Positions 1-5,923 of a stretch of DNA of 8,692 nt are shown in pieces (position 1 is the first letter of the stretch; every line of letters begins with the position of its first letter). The DNA is from a bacterium (GTDB lineage: Bacteria > Planctomycetota > UBA1135 > UBA2386). The position numbers and the translations under genes were made by a program. The stretch lies in assembly GCA_011051855.1 (NCBI GenBank), contig DRKG01000557.1:1-8692 (forward strand), read 5' to 3'. The notes beneath the pieces are model-generated. The model worked only from the letters and a program-made list of their open reading frames with translations, was not told the origin of the DNA and searched no databases.

Positions 1-1118
1 CCAACGCGGGCGGCGTGAACCCACAGGCGTGCCTGCGGGCCGTGCTCGATCTCGCCGCAAACAAGGGTATCAAGGGCCTGAAGGTCGGCGTCATCGAGGG
101 CGACGACATCCTCGCCCGCGTGCCCGAACTGCTCGCGTCCGGCCACGAGATGCGCAACATGGACGATGGCCGACCGCTGTCGGACGTGCAGGATCGACTG
201 CTCAGCGGCAACGCCTACATCGGTGCATTCTCGGTCGCGCAGTGTCTCGCCGCCGGCGCGCAGATCGTCATCTGCGGCCGGGTCACCGACCCGGCTCTGG
301 TCGGCGGACCGATGGTGCACGAGTTCGGTTGGCAGCCCGACGACTACGACAAGCTGGCCGCGAGCACGGTCGCCGGCCACATCGGCGAGTGCGGCGCACA
401 GTGTACCGGCGGCAACTACACGCGCTGGCGTGAAGTCGACGATTTCGTGCGCATCGGCTACCCCGTGATCGAGGCCGAGCCGGATGGCGCGTTCACGGTC
501 ACCAAACACGCCGGCACCGGCGGTCTGCTGACGCGCAACACGGTGGTGTCGCAACTGCTCTACGAGATGGGCGACCCGAACAACTACCTGGGCCCAGACT
601 GCAGCGCGGACTTCACCAGCGCCGTGGTCGAAGACCAGGGCGACAGCCGCGTGCGCGTAACCGGCGTCAAAGGCGGCCCGCCCACCGATACCTACAAGGT
701 CTCGCTCAGCTACCAGAACGGCTACAAAGCGGTCGGTCAGTTGACCATCGCCGGCCCCGATGCGCTACCGAAGGCGAAGCTGTGCGCGGACATCGTCTGG
801 GGCCGCCTCGCGCTCGACGGCTGCACCTTCGAAGAGCATGAGAAGATGGTCGAGTTCGTCGGCGCGGGCGTCTGCCATGCCGGCATCCTCGAAGCCGAAG
901 ACCCACCCGAGGTCGTCCTGCGCATGGGCGTGAAGTGCGGCGACAAGCACAAGGTCCATCGCTTCGGCAGCGAGCTGGTGCCGCTGGTCACCTCGGGGCC
1001 GCCCGGCGTAACCGGCTTCGCCGGCGGCCGCCCGAAGGCCACCGACATCGTCGGCTACTGGCCGGCGCTGCTCGACAAGCGACAGATCGAGACGCACGTG
1101 CGCGTGGAGGAATCCTGA
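1..1118 (+). CDS. AtuA-family (DUF1446) protein, 5' truncated
   Basis: This is the C-terminal 371 residues of an acyclic terpene utilisation AtuA-family protein. The reading frame is already open at base 3, where it gives NAGGVNP, a conserved glycine/asparagine motif of the family. The GTG at 15 lies inside this motif and is not the real start, which is outside the window. Other family-typical blocks are SGNAYIGAFSVAQCLAAGAQ followed by IVICGRVTDPALVGGP (about 70-100 residues in), AGHIGECGAQCTGGN, and TKHAGTGGLLTRNTV followed by QLLYEMGDPNNYLGPD. In Pseudomonas, AtuA belongs to the acyclic terpene degradation cluster, and its exact reaction is not settled. Homologues often sit next to acyl-CoA carboxylase genes, but that neighbourhood lies outside this window. 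The stop codon overlaps the ATG of the next gene (TGATG). The family call is firm; a role in terpene or branched acyl-CoA catabolism is inference. Confidence 0.94.
   Translation, partial: NAGGVNPQACLRAVLDLAANKGIKGLKVGVIEGDDILARVPELLASGHEMRNMDDGRPLSDVQDRLLSGNAYIGAFSVAQCLAAGAQIVICGRVTDPALVGGPMVHEFGWQPDDYDKLAASTVAGHIGECGAQCTGGNYTRWREVDDFVRIGYPVIEAEPDGAFTVTKHAGTGGLLTRNTVVSQLLYEMGDPNNYLGPDCSADFTSAVVEDQGDSRVRVTGVKGGPPTDTYKVSLSYQNGYKAVGQLTIAGPDALPKAKLCADIVWGRLALDGCTFEEHEKMVEFVGAGVCHAGILEAEDPPEVVLRMGVKCGDKHKVHRFGSELVPLVTSGPPGVTGFAGGRPKATDIVGYWPALLDKRQIETHVRVEES
1106..1110 (+). promoter_or_regulatory. Ribosome binding site of the small AtuA-like subunit
   Basis: A perfect GGAGG lies 7 bases before the ATG at 1118, inside the end of the preceding gene. 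It fixes the start of the small downstream gene and, with the one-base stop/start overlap, indicates coupled translation of the pair. Confidence 0.75.
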
Positions 1119-1432
1119 TGGTGAAGACGAAGCTCCGTGAGTTCGCGATGGCCCGCAGCGGCGACAAGGGTGACGGCAGCAACGTCGGCATCTTCGTGAC
1201 CAACCAGGCCGACTACGACGTCCTCAGGCGCGAAGTCACCGTCGAGCGGGTAAAGGCGCACTTCCGCCACATCTGCTTCGGCGAGATCACGCGCTACGAG
1301 GCACCGAACCTGCTCGCACTGAACTTCCTGCTGCGCGACAGCCTCGGCGGCGGCGGCAGCGAGAGCCTGAAGACCGACGCCCAGGGAAAGACCCACGGCC
1401 TCGGCCTGCTCGAGATGGAAGTCGAACGGTAG
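1118..1432 (+). CDS. AtuA-like C-terminal ferredoxin-fold domain protein
   Basis: This 104-residue protein corresponds to the small C-terminal domain that follows the DUF1446 domain in one-piece AtuA proteins. The diagnostic block is near the N terminus: LREFAMARSGDKGDGSNVGI (residues 6-25), which matches the family pattern of an Ala-Arg-Ser-Gly-Asp-Lys-Gly-Asp turn. A second conserved stretch is FGEITRYEAPNLLALNFLL (about residues 54-72). The gene overlaps the AtuA-like gene by one base (TGA/ATG) and has GGAGG 7 bases upstream, so both polypeptides are almost certainly made together and probably form one complex. No signal peptide or membrane segment is visible, so it should be cytoplasmic. 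It has no known independent catalytic activity. A gene convergent with it ends 20 bases downstream. Confidence 0.88.
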   Translation: MVKTKLREFAMARSGDKGDGSNVGIFVTNQADYDVLRREVTVERVKAHFRHICFGEITRYEAPNLLALNFLLRDSLGGGGSESLKTDAQGKTHGLGLLEMEVER

Positions 1433-1452
1433 TCGGCGCACCCCGCCGCGAC
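1432..1452. terminator. Possible bidirectional hairpin between convergent genes
   Basis: The 20 bases between the stop codons of the small AtuA-like gene and the facing kelch gene contain CGGCG (1434-1438), a 5-base loop, and CGCCG (1444-1448). Outer GT/AC bases can pair across a two-base bulge. There is no T-run on either side, so it is not a classical intrinsic terminator. Its position between convergent genes is the main support. Confidence 0.25.
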
Positions 1453-2817
1453 TCACTTGCCGCCGATCGTCAGCTCGGCGTGGTTGGAGACGATCGCGCC
1501 GAACGCGTTCGCGCCGGGGTCGAGCGCCGCGCCCTGGCAGTAGATCTTTCCGCCGAGCAGCGCCGCCGAGTTCGGCAGCGGAAGGTTCCAGATGGCGACC
1601 GTGCCGGCCGCCGGGAACGAGTCGATCAGCACGCTGTCGACCTGCAGCGTGCAACCCGGCATGCCGATCCCGGCGAGCGAGACCGGCAGCGGCCCGAGGG
1701 TCGGCGAGAAGGTATCGCTGAAGCCGTAGATCATCAGTGCGATCGTGTTCGCCGGCACCGGCAGAATCCTGGTGCTGAACGTCTCGCCGATCCACGGGCG
1801 GGTCATCGGGCCGAGCACCGGCGCCTGCCCGAGGCTACCCGCGCAACCGGCACCCGAGATCGAGACCGTCGCGTTGTGGGTGGGCGCATAGCGCCAGGTC
1901 TCGGGCGTCGGTGAGCTGCCGAACATCAACACCTCCTCGCGATCTTCATCGTACGCCAAGTAGGTGTCGCTGCGCGCGGCCGGCAGCGTCGCCGGCGAGC
2001 GCTGCAGCCAGTTGCTGCCGTCCCACTCCCATTGGTCGGCGGCCCCCGGACCGCCGAACATCACGATTCGCCGACGCACCGGATCGGTCACCATCGAGTG
2101 GTCGTAGCGCGCCGACGGCGAGGTCACCGGCATCAACTGCGTCCAGTCCGTTCCGTCGAAGAGCCACGTGTCGGCCGGTTGCTGGTAACCGCTGAACAGA
2201 AGCAGGCCGTTGTTGACCGGATCGAAGGCGATGTCGGTGGCCCGACGTGCCGGCGGACGATGGAGCGTCGAGATCGGCAACCAGTTCTGACCGTTCCACT
2301 CCCACATATCGCCGAGGTCGGTCCCGTCGTAGCCGCCCCACAACACCACGGTGCCGCGGTTCGGCATGTAGGCCATCGCGTGCGAACGGCGAGCCGACGG
2401 CTGGTTCTGCGGCGCCTTCTGCTGCCAGAACCAACCGTTCCACTCCCACGTGTCCCCGAGCAGTGCGCCGCCGACACCGATGCCGCCGAACAACACCAGG
2501 CGAGAGTTGGGCGCCGCGTAGGCCATCGTGTGTGCGACGCGTGCAGGCGGCAGCGTGGCGGGCGTCGCCTGCGACCAGTTGGTCCCGTCCCACATCCACA
2601 TTTCGTTGGAGTAGGTGCCGGCACGCACGCCGCCGAACAGCACCGTGGCCCCGGTCGGCTGTCCGAACTGCCGGTAGAACGCCATCGCGTGGGCAGTGAC
2701 CGTCGGCGGCGAAGTCGGCGGCGTCAACTGCGTCCAGTTGGTCTGCGCGGCAACGAAGCCGGGAGCACAGCCGAGGGCGAGCAGGACGGAACGCGCGTAG
2801 GAAAAGTAGCGGGGCAT
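1453..2817 (-). CDS. Secreted six-blade kelch-like beta-propeller protein, paralog 1
   Basis: This 454-residue exported protein has a signal peptide at residues 1-24 (Arg-containing start, hydrophobic core, VAA before Gln25). Six degenerate kelch-type repeats span about residues 40-310. They follow the pattern His-Ala/Thr-Met-Ala-Tyr, then VLFGG, then (G)D-x-WEW-(N/D)G-x-x-W, for example VVLWGGYDGTDLGDMWEWNG. The fourth blade is altered (LLLFSGY). A 140-residue C-terminal domain (from NATVSISGAGC to ELTIGGK) has three cysteines. The start chosen is the ATG at 2817, because it aligns with the start of the neighbouring paralog and gives a clean signal peptide. An ATG at 2826 would add three residues, and a further upstream in-frame start (to 2925) would bury the signal peptide. 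No strong Shine-Dalgarno is visible. It is the last gene of a - strand block after its paralog and a DUF1080 lipoprotein. The fold call is solid; the ligand or role is unknown, with carbohydrate or surface binding possible. Confidence 0.88.
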   Translation of the reverse strand: MPRYFSYARSVLLALGCAPGFVAAQTNWTQLTPPTSPPTVTAHAMAFYRQFGQPTGATVLFGGVRAGTYSNEMWMWDGTNWSQATPATLPPARVAHTMAYAAPNSRLVLFGGIGVGGALLGDTWEWNGWFWQQKAPQNQPSARRSHAMAYMPNRGTVVLWGGYDGTDLGDMWEWNGQNWLPISTLHRPPARRATDIAFDPVNNGLLLFSGYQQPADTWLFDGTDWTQLMPVTSPSARYDHSMVTDPVRRRIVMFGGPGAADQWEWDGSNWLQRSPATLPAARSDTYLAYDEDREEVLMFGSSPTPETWRYAPTHNATVSISGAGCAGSLGQAPVLGPMTRPWIGETFSTRILPVPANTIALMIYGFSDTFSPTLGPLPVSLAGIGMPGCTLQVDSVLIDSFPAAGTVAIWNLPLPNSAALLGGKIYCQGAALDPGANAFGAIVSNHAELTIGGK

Positions 2818-2851
2818 GGGTTGCATCTCTGGCAGATCGAGGATCCCGGCA

Positions 2852-2857
2852 ACTGTA
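2852..2857 (-). promoter_or_regulatory. Weak -10-like box upstream of kelch paralog 1
   Basis: TACAGT on the - strand fits TANNNT and lies 34 bases before the ATG at 2817, leaving room for a short leader. No convincing -35 element is seen at 16-18 bases. It would allow transcription of paralog 1 separately from paralog 2. Such a short motif occurs by chance, so the support is weak. Confidence 0.15.
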
Positions 2858-2902
2858 CCCTGCACCGGCAACCAGAGTCGCTTCCGATGTCCCACATCGA
2901 GG

Positions 2903-2921
2903 CGATGGCTCGCCGCCATCG
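2903..2921 (-). terminator. Hairpin downstream of kelch paralog 2
   Basis: A perfect 7-bp inverted repeat, CGATGGC (2903-2909) and GCCATCG (2915-2921) with a 5-base loop, begins 11 bases past the stop codon of paralog 2 on the - strand, in the 115-base gap before paralog 1. No T-run follows. It could be a weak terminator or an mRNA-stabilising structure between two co-transcribed genes, or chance in GC-rich DNA. Confidence 0.3.
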
Positions 2922-2932
2922 GCATGTCGCGC

Positions 2933-4285
2933 CTACTTGCCGCCGATCGTCATCACGCCGTGATCGGCAACGATCGCGCCAAACGCATTCGCGCCGGCGT
3001 CCAACGCCGCGCCCTGGCAGAAGATCTGCCCGCCGAGCAGCGCCGCGGAGTTCGGCAGCGGCCGGTTCCACGTGGCGACGTTGCCGACCGCAAGGAAGGC
3101 GTCGATCAGCGCACTGTCGACCTGCAAAGCGCAACCCGGCATGCCGATCCCGGCGAGCGGCACCGGCAGCGCACCGAGAGTCGGCGAGAACGTGTCGCTG
3201 AGCCCGTAGATCATCAGCGCGATGGTATTGCTCGGCACCGGTCCCACGTCGACCGTGAACGTCTCGCCGATCCACGGGCGCGCCGACGTGGTCAGCACCG
3301 GTGCCTGTCCGAGCGTTCCCATGCAGCCCGACCCCGAGGTCACGAACGTCGCGTTGTGGGTGACGGCATAGCGCCACGTCTCCGGTGTCGGCGAACTGCC
3401 GAACATCAGCACTTCTTCGCGCAGCAGGTCGTACGCGAGGTAGGTGTCGGCACGCGCCGCGGGCAACGTCGCCGGGGTGCGCTGCAACCAAGTCTGACCG
3501 TCCCACTCCCACTGATCGGCCGGCCCCGGCCCGCCGAACATCACGATGCGCTGGCGCACCGGGTCGGTGACCATCGAATGGTCATAGCGCGCCGGTGGGG
3601 AGGCCGCCGGCGACAACTGCGTCCAATCGGTGCCGTCGAAGAACCACGTGTCGGCGGGTTGCAAGTAGCCGCTGAACAGGATCAATCCGTCGTTGACCGG
3701 ATCGTAGGCGATGTCACTCGCGCGCCGCGGAGTCGGGCTGTTGGCGGTGTTGATCTGCGCCCAATCGGTGCCGTTCCATTCCCAGGTGTCGTTGAGGTCG
3801 CCGTTGCTGTAGCCACCCCACAGGATCACCGTGCCGCGGCTCGGCAGGTAGGTCACCGCATGAGAGCGCCGCGCCGGCGGCTGGGTCGCCGGCGTCATCT
3901 GCTGCCAGTTGAAGCCATCCCATTCCCACGTGTCACCGAGCACACCACCGCCGACCGGAATGCCGCCGAACATCACGATGCGGCCGCGACCTTCGTCGTA
4001 TGCCATCGCGTGCGCAACGCGGGCCGGCGGCGCATTCGGCGGCGAAGCCTGCGACCAATCGGTGCCGTCCCAAAGCCAGGTCTCGTTGCTGTAGGTGCCG
4101 GCGATGACGCCACCGAACAGCATCGTCTGCCCGGTCGGGAGAAAGAAGGTCATCGAGTGCGCGGTGAACGCCGACGGCGACGTCACCGGCGTCAGCAACG
4201 TCCAGTCGGTCTGGGCGATGGCCACATCGGCGGCAATGCAGAGCACGAAGGTCGCGAAGCACGCGCGGGACAGGCGGCGGGTCAT
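2933..4285 (-). CDS. Secreted six-blade kelch-like beta-propeller protein, paralog 2
   Basis: This 450-residue exported protein is a close paralog of the gene at 1453-2817. Its signal peptide covers residues 1-24 (MTRRLSR start, hydrophobic core, AIA before Gln25), and the mature protein begins QTDWT, almost as in the paralog (QTNWT). Six kelch-like blades span about residues 40-306; typical examples are VILWGGYSNGDLNDTWEWNG and RIVMFGGPGPADQWEWDG. The same 140-residue C-terminal domain follows (residues 311-450, ending MTIGGK) with the three cysteines conserved. The ATG at 4285 is preceded by GAGGAG at 5 bases spacing, which decides the start; an upstream in-frame extension to 4798 runs antisense through the neighbouring gene and is not credible. 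The gene begins 83 bases after the DUF1080 gene on the same strand and could share its transcript. Secretion and fold are well supported; the binding partner and enzymatic activity, if any, are unknown. Confidence 0.9.
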   Translation of the reverse strand: MTRRLSRACFATFVLCIAADVAIAQTDWTLLTPVTSPSAFTAHSMTFFLPTGQTMLFGGVIAGTYSNETWLWDGTDWSQASPPNAPPARVAHAMAYDEGRGRIVMFGGIPVGGGVLGDTWEWDGFNWQQMTPATQPPARRSHAVTYLPSRGTVILWGGYSNGDLNDTWEWNGTDWAQINTANSPTPRRASDIAYDPVNDGLILFSGYLQPADTWFFDGTDWTQLSPAASPPARYDHSMVTDPVRQRIVMFGGPGPADQWEWDGQTWLQRTPATLPAARADTYLAYDLLREEVLMFGSSPTPETWRYAVTHNATFVTSGSGCMGTLGQAPVLTTSARPWIGETFTVDVGPVPSNTIALMIYGLSDTFSPTLGALPVPLAGIGMPGCALQVDSALIDAFLAVGNVATWNRPLPNSAALLGGQIFCQGAALDAGANAFGAIVADHGVMTIGGK

Positions 4286-4290
4286 GGCAG

Positions 4291-4296
4291 CTCCTC
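4291..4296 (-). promoter_or_regulatory. Ribosome binding site of kelch paralog 2
   Basis: GAGGAG on the - strand sits 5 bases before the ATG at 4285. It selects this start over the long upstream in-frame extension and is the strongest Shine-Dalgarno in the - strand block. Confidence 0.75.
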
Positions 4297-4342
4297 GGGT
4301 TGCAGAACGGTCGACCGACGGTAGATCGCCGCCGACGACCCC

Positions 4343-4365
4343 GCAACCGGGTGCCGCACGGTTGC
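4343..4365 (-). terminator. Hairpin just after the DUF1080 stop codon
   Basis: A perfect 7-bp inverted repeat, GCAACCG (4343-4349) and CGGTTGC (4359-4365) with a 9-base loop, starts 3 bases after the TAG of the DUF1080 gene on the - strand. No T-run follows, so a classical intrinsic terminator is not shown. It could reduce read-through into the kelch genes or stabilise the upstream message. Confidence 0.3.
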
Positions 4366-4368
4366 CCC

Positions 4369-5034
4369 CTACAGCGCCGTCAGATCCAGTCGCCGGAACT
4401 CGCACCTCGCGCCCTCGGCCTGGATGGCGATCTGCCCGTGGTCGGCGGTGCAGTCGTAGCCGTCGTTCATCCTTATGCCGTTGACCCAGATGTCGATGCG
4501 CCGGCCGCGGCACTCGATGACCATCTCGTTCCACTCGCCCGGCGGCCGCTCGGCGCCGTCTGCCAGGTTGAGGATGCGGCGCCCTTGGCCTTCCTCGCCT
4601 CCCCAGCCGAGCCGCCCCTTCGGCCGCCGCTTCTCCATGTCCGGCACCTTGATGTCCTCGCCGATGCACCAGAAGTCGCCGGCGTTCTGGTGGTGCAGTT
4701 GGCACTCGATCGACTGTGGGAACATCCCGTAGAGGCGGCGCGGCTTCGACGCGTGCACCAGCACGCCGCAGTTGCCCGGCTTGCCGGGCCAACGCCATTC
4801 TACGACCAACCGGTAGTCGCGGTAGTCGGCGTCGGTAATCAGGTGGCCCTGCGGATTGCCGCGACTGATCAGCACACCGTCGCGCACTTCGAACGACGGC
4901 TCGATGTTCGGATCGTCGTCGGCAGCCGGGACGTCGACATGCCAGCCACCGAGGCCGGCATCCGGGATCAGCGAACGCGTCGAACTACAGGCGGCGAGAA
5001 GGCAGAAGCAGACGGACGTGATGGCGGTCTTCAT
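4369..5034 (-). CDS. DUF1080 / 3-keto-disaccharide hydrolase-like lipoprotein
   Basis: This 221-residue lipoprotein carries a single DUF1080 (3-keto-disaccharide hydrolase) domain of concanavalin/LamG-like fold. Residues 1-16 form a lipoprotein signal: Lys2, a hydrophobic stretch and the lipobox L13-A14-A15-C16. Family landmarks follow in order: LGGWHV near the N terminus, FEVRDGVLISRG, LITDADYRDYRLVVEWRWPG, NCGVLVHA, QSIECQLHH, then PPGEWNEMVIECRG with IDIWVNG, and finally GQIAIQAEGARCEFRRLDL. DUF1080 proteins are abundant in planctomycetes and are linked to glycan or keto-sugar breakdown; the substrate here cannot be read from sequence. The ATG at 5034 is preferred over an upstream GTG at 5058 because it begins directly at the lipoprotein signal. 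No Shine-Dalgarno is visible, but a TATCGT box lies 11 bases upstream. It is the first gene of a - strand block with two secreted kelch proteins. Confidence 0.92.
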   Translation of the reverse strand: MKTAITSVCFCLLAACSSTRSLIPDAGLGGWHVDVPAADDDPNIEPSFEVRDGVLISRGNPQGHLITDADYRDYRLVVEWRWPGKPGNCGVLVHASKPRRLYGMFPQSIECQLHHQNAGDFWCIGEDIKVPDMEKRRPKGRLGWGGEEGQGRRILNLADGAERPPGEWNEMVIECRGRRIDIWVNGIRMNDGYDCTADHGQIAIQAEGARCEFRRLDLTAL

Positions 5035-5045
5035 CGGCGCTGCAC

Positions 5046-5051
5046 ACGATA
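5046..5051 (-). promoter_or_regulatory. Possible -10 box of the DUF1080 gene (leaderless start)
   Basis: TATCGT on the - strand matches TANNNT and ends 11 bases before the ATG at 5034. No Shine-Dalgarno is present between them. This spacing would place transcription initiation at or very near the start codon. There is no clear -35 element. Confidence 0.3.
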
Positions 5052-5084
5052 AACGCACCGTCGCGGCGAAACCGCCCCATCCTC

Positions 5085-5109
5085 AGCGGCAGGCGGCAAC
5101 CTGCCGGCT
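5085..5109. other. Strong hairpin in the divergent start region
   Basis: AGCGGCAGG (5085-5093), a 6-base loop, and CCTGCCGGCT (5100-5109) pair as a 9-bp stem with one bulged G. It lies in the gap between the DUF1080 gene and the remains of the VOC-cupin gene and ends on the apparent TTG start of the latter. It could be an operator or leader structure for either direction; no function is shown. Confidence 0.3.
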
Positions 5110-5913
5110 TGATCACGCGCGCCGAGATCGTGCTGCCGGGTGATCCCTTCGAGGCGCCGGTGGCACGCTGCGCATCGCCGCCGACCACGACGAAGACCTC
5201 ACCGCCCCGAACGGCACCCGCGTGCAGATACGCGCCGGCGCCCACTTCGCCGTGCCCGCCGCAACCGGTGGCCCCGTCGTCACCCCCCGCGGACGCAAAG
5301 ACGATTGGCAGGTCGGCCGCGCCGGCATGCTGTACCGCGACCTGATCCCCGGCCGCCTCGGCGGGCACGTGATCGCGACGCACATGTCGTCTACGAGAAT
5401 CAGGGCGCGGCGATCGAATTGCGCGCCGACGACGGCCTGCTGCAACCGCCGCGCATCCGCCATCGGGTGCTCGAGTGCTCCGACCAGCTCGAAGTTCGAG
5501 AAACGGCTGTCCCCGCCGAACACCAGACCGCTTTCGATCACCAACTGGCACTGCCGACCGCGGCGATCGCGCCCGACCGGGACTTCGGCGGCCAGCGCTT
5601 TCACCTCTACCGCGCGCACGAACACGAGGGCACGCAGATCGATATCGACGACCTCGGGTTCGGGCCGGCGACGAACGACCTCGCCGAAGTGCGCACCGTG
5701 AACGGTGGACGCATCGATACCCCGACCCGAACCGACAACCGCCTGCTGTTCGCGTTCGTGCTGCGCGGTTCGTGTCGGGTGCACCTGGCGGACCAGGAGC
5801 ACGCACTGCAACGCGGCGCCGCCGTGACGATCCCCGCCGGGCAGACGCACGCGTTCACCGACGCATCACCCGACTGCCGGCTGCTGCGCGTGCGCCTGCG
5901 GCAGCCCGTCTGA
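5109..5913 (+). pseudogene. Decayed VOC (glyoxalase-like)-cupin fusion gene with two frame changes
   Basis: Three pieces in three frames together read like one protein. Piece A (TTG 5109 to about 5158) gives ITRAEIVLPGDPFEA, like the first strand of a VOC domain. Piece B (about 5156-5385) gives GGTLRIAADHDEDLTAPNG and then TRVQI, resembling the closing strand of a VOC domain, followed by MLYRDLIPGRLGGHVIATH. Piece C (5386-5913) gives VVYENQG, LLQPPRIRHRVLE, PAEHQTAFDHQLALPT, FGGQRF and a second cupin-like region (FVLRGSCRVHLADQEHALQR, then GAAVTIPAGQTHAF), ending at a normal stop. From memory of related cupin proteins, most of the VOC domain is missing at the A/B junction. About 30 residues carrying the first metal-binding histidines are missing at B/C. 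Both changes look like deletions of lengths not divisible by three. A sequencing or assembly error is the main alternative. Piece C alone is 176 codons and could still be translated only if an internal start were used. The family call is moderately sure; the biochemical role is unknown. Confidence 0.68.
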
Positions 5914-5923
5914 TCGACTCCAC

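Larger units (their letters stand above)
1453..4285 (-). repeat. Tandem duplication of a kelch-type gene
   Basis: Two head-to-tail copies of the same gene (1453-2817 and 2933-4285) are offset by about 1480 bases and separated by 115 bases. Translated copies align without gaps except for four residues in the first blade. By eye about 105 of 140 residues match in the C-terminal domain. Exact 20-base matches occur, for example 1781-1800 against 3261-3280. The divergence is too great for a recent copy. Confidence 0.85.

Noticed and set aside
2032..3201. Long + strand open frame antisense to the kelch genes
   Set aside because: The translation is Arg/His/Gly-rich with no domain pattern and is explained by codon bias of the true - strand frame.
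2816..4324. 502-codon + strand open frame across kelch paralog 2
   Set aside because: It is a mirror of the highly GC-biased - strand gene, arginine-rich and without motifs, whereas the - strand frame shows a signal peptide, blades and a ribosome binding site.
4286..4798. Upstream extension of kelch paralog 2 to a 621-residue protein
   Set aside because: It would run antisense through the DUF1080 gene, is low-complexity and would bury the signal peptide. The ATG at 4285 has GAGGAG in front.
1433..5108. tRNA, small RNA, CRISPR or insertion sequence in the intergenic gaps
   Set aside because: The gaps are 20-115 bases, with no cloverleaf, regular repeat-spacer pattern, terminal inverted repeats or transposase fragments.
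5140..5385. N-terminal half of the 257-codon + strand frame ending at 5913
   Set aside because: The stretch is arginine-rich noise. The coding signal in this interval is in another frame, and only the part from 5386 onward is genuine cupin sequence.
4985..5850. Two long - strand open frames opposite the VOC-cupin remnant
   Set aside because: They lack recognisable motifs and are Arg/Gly/Ala-rich; the + strand pieces carry clear VOC- and cupin-like motifs.
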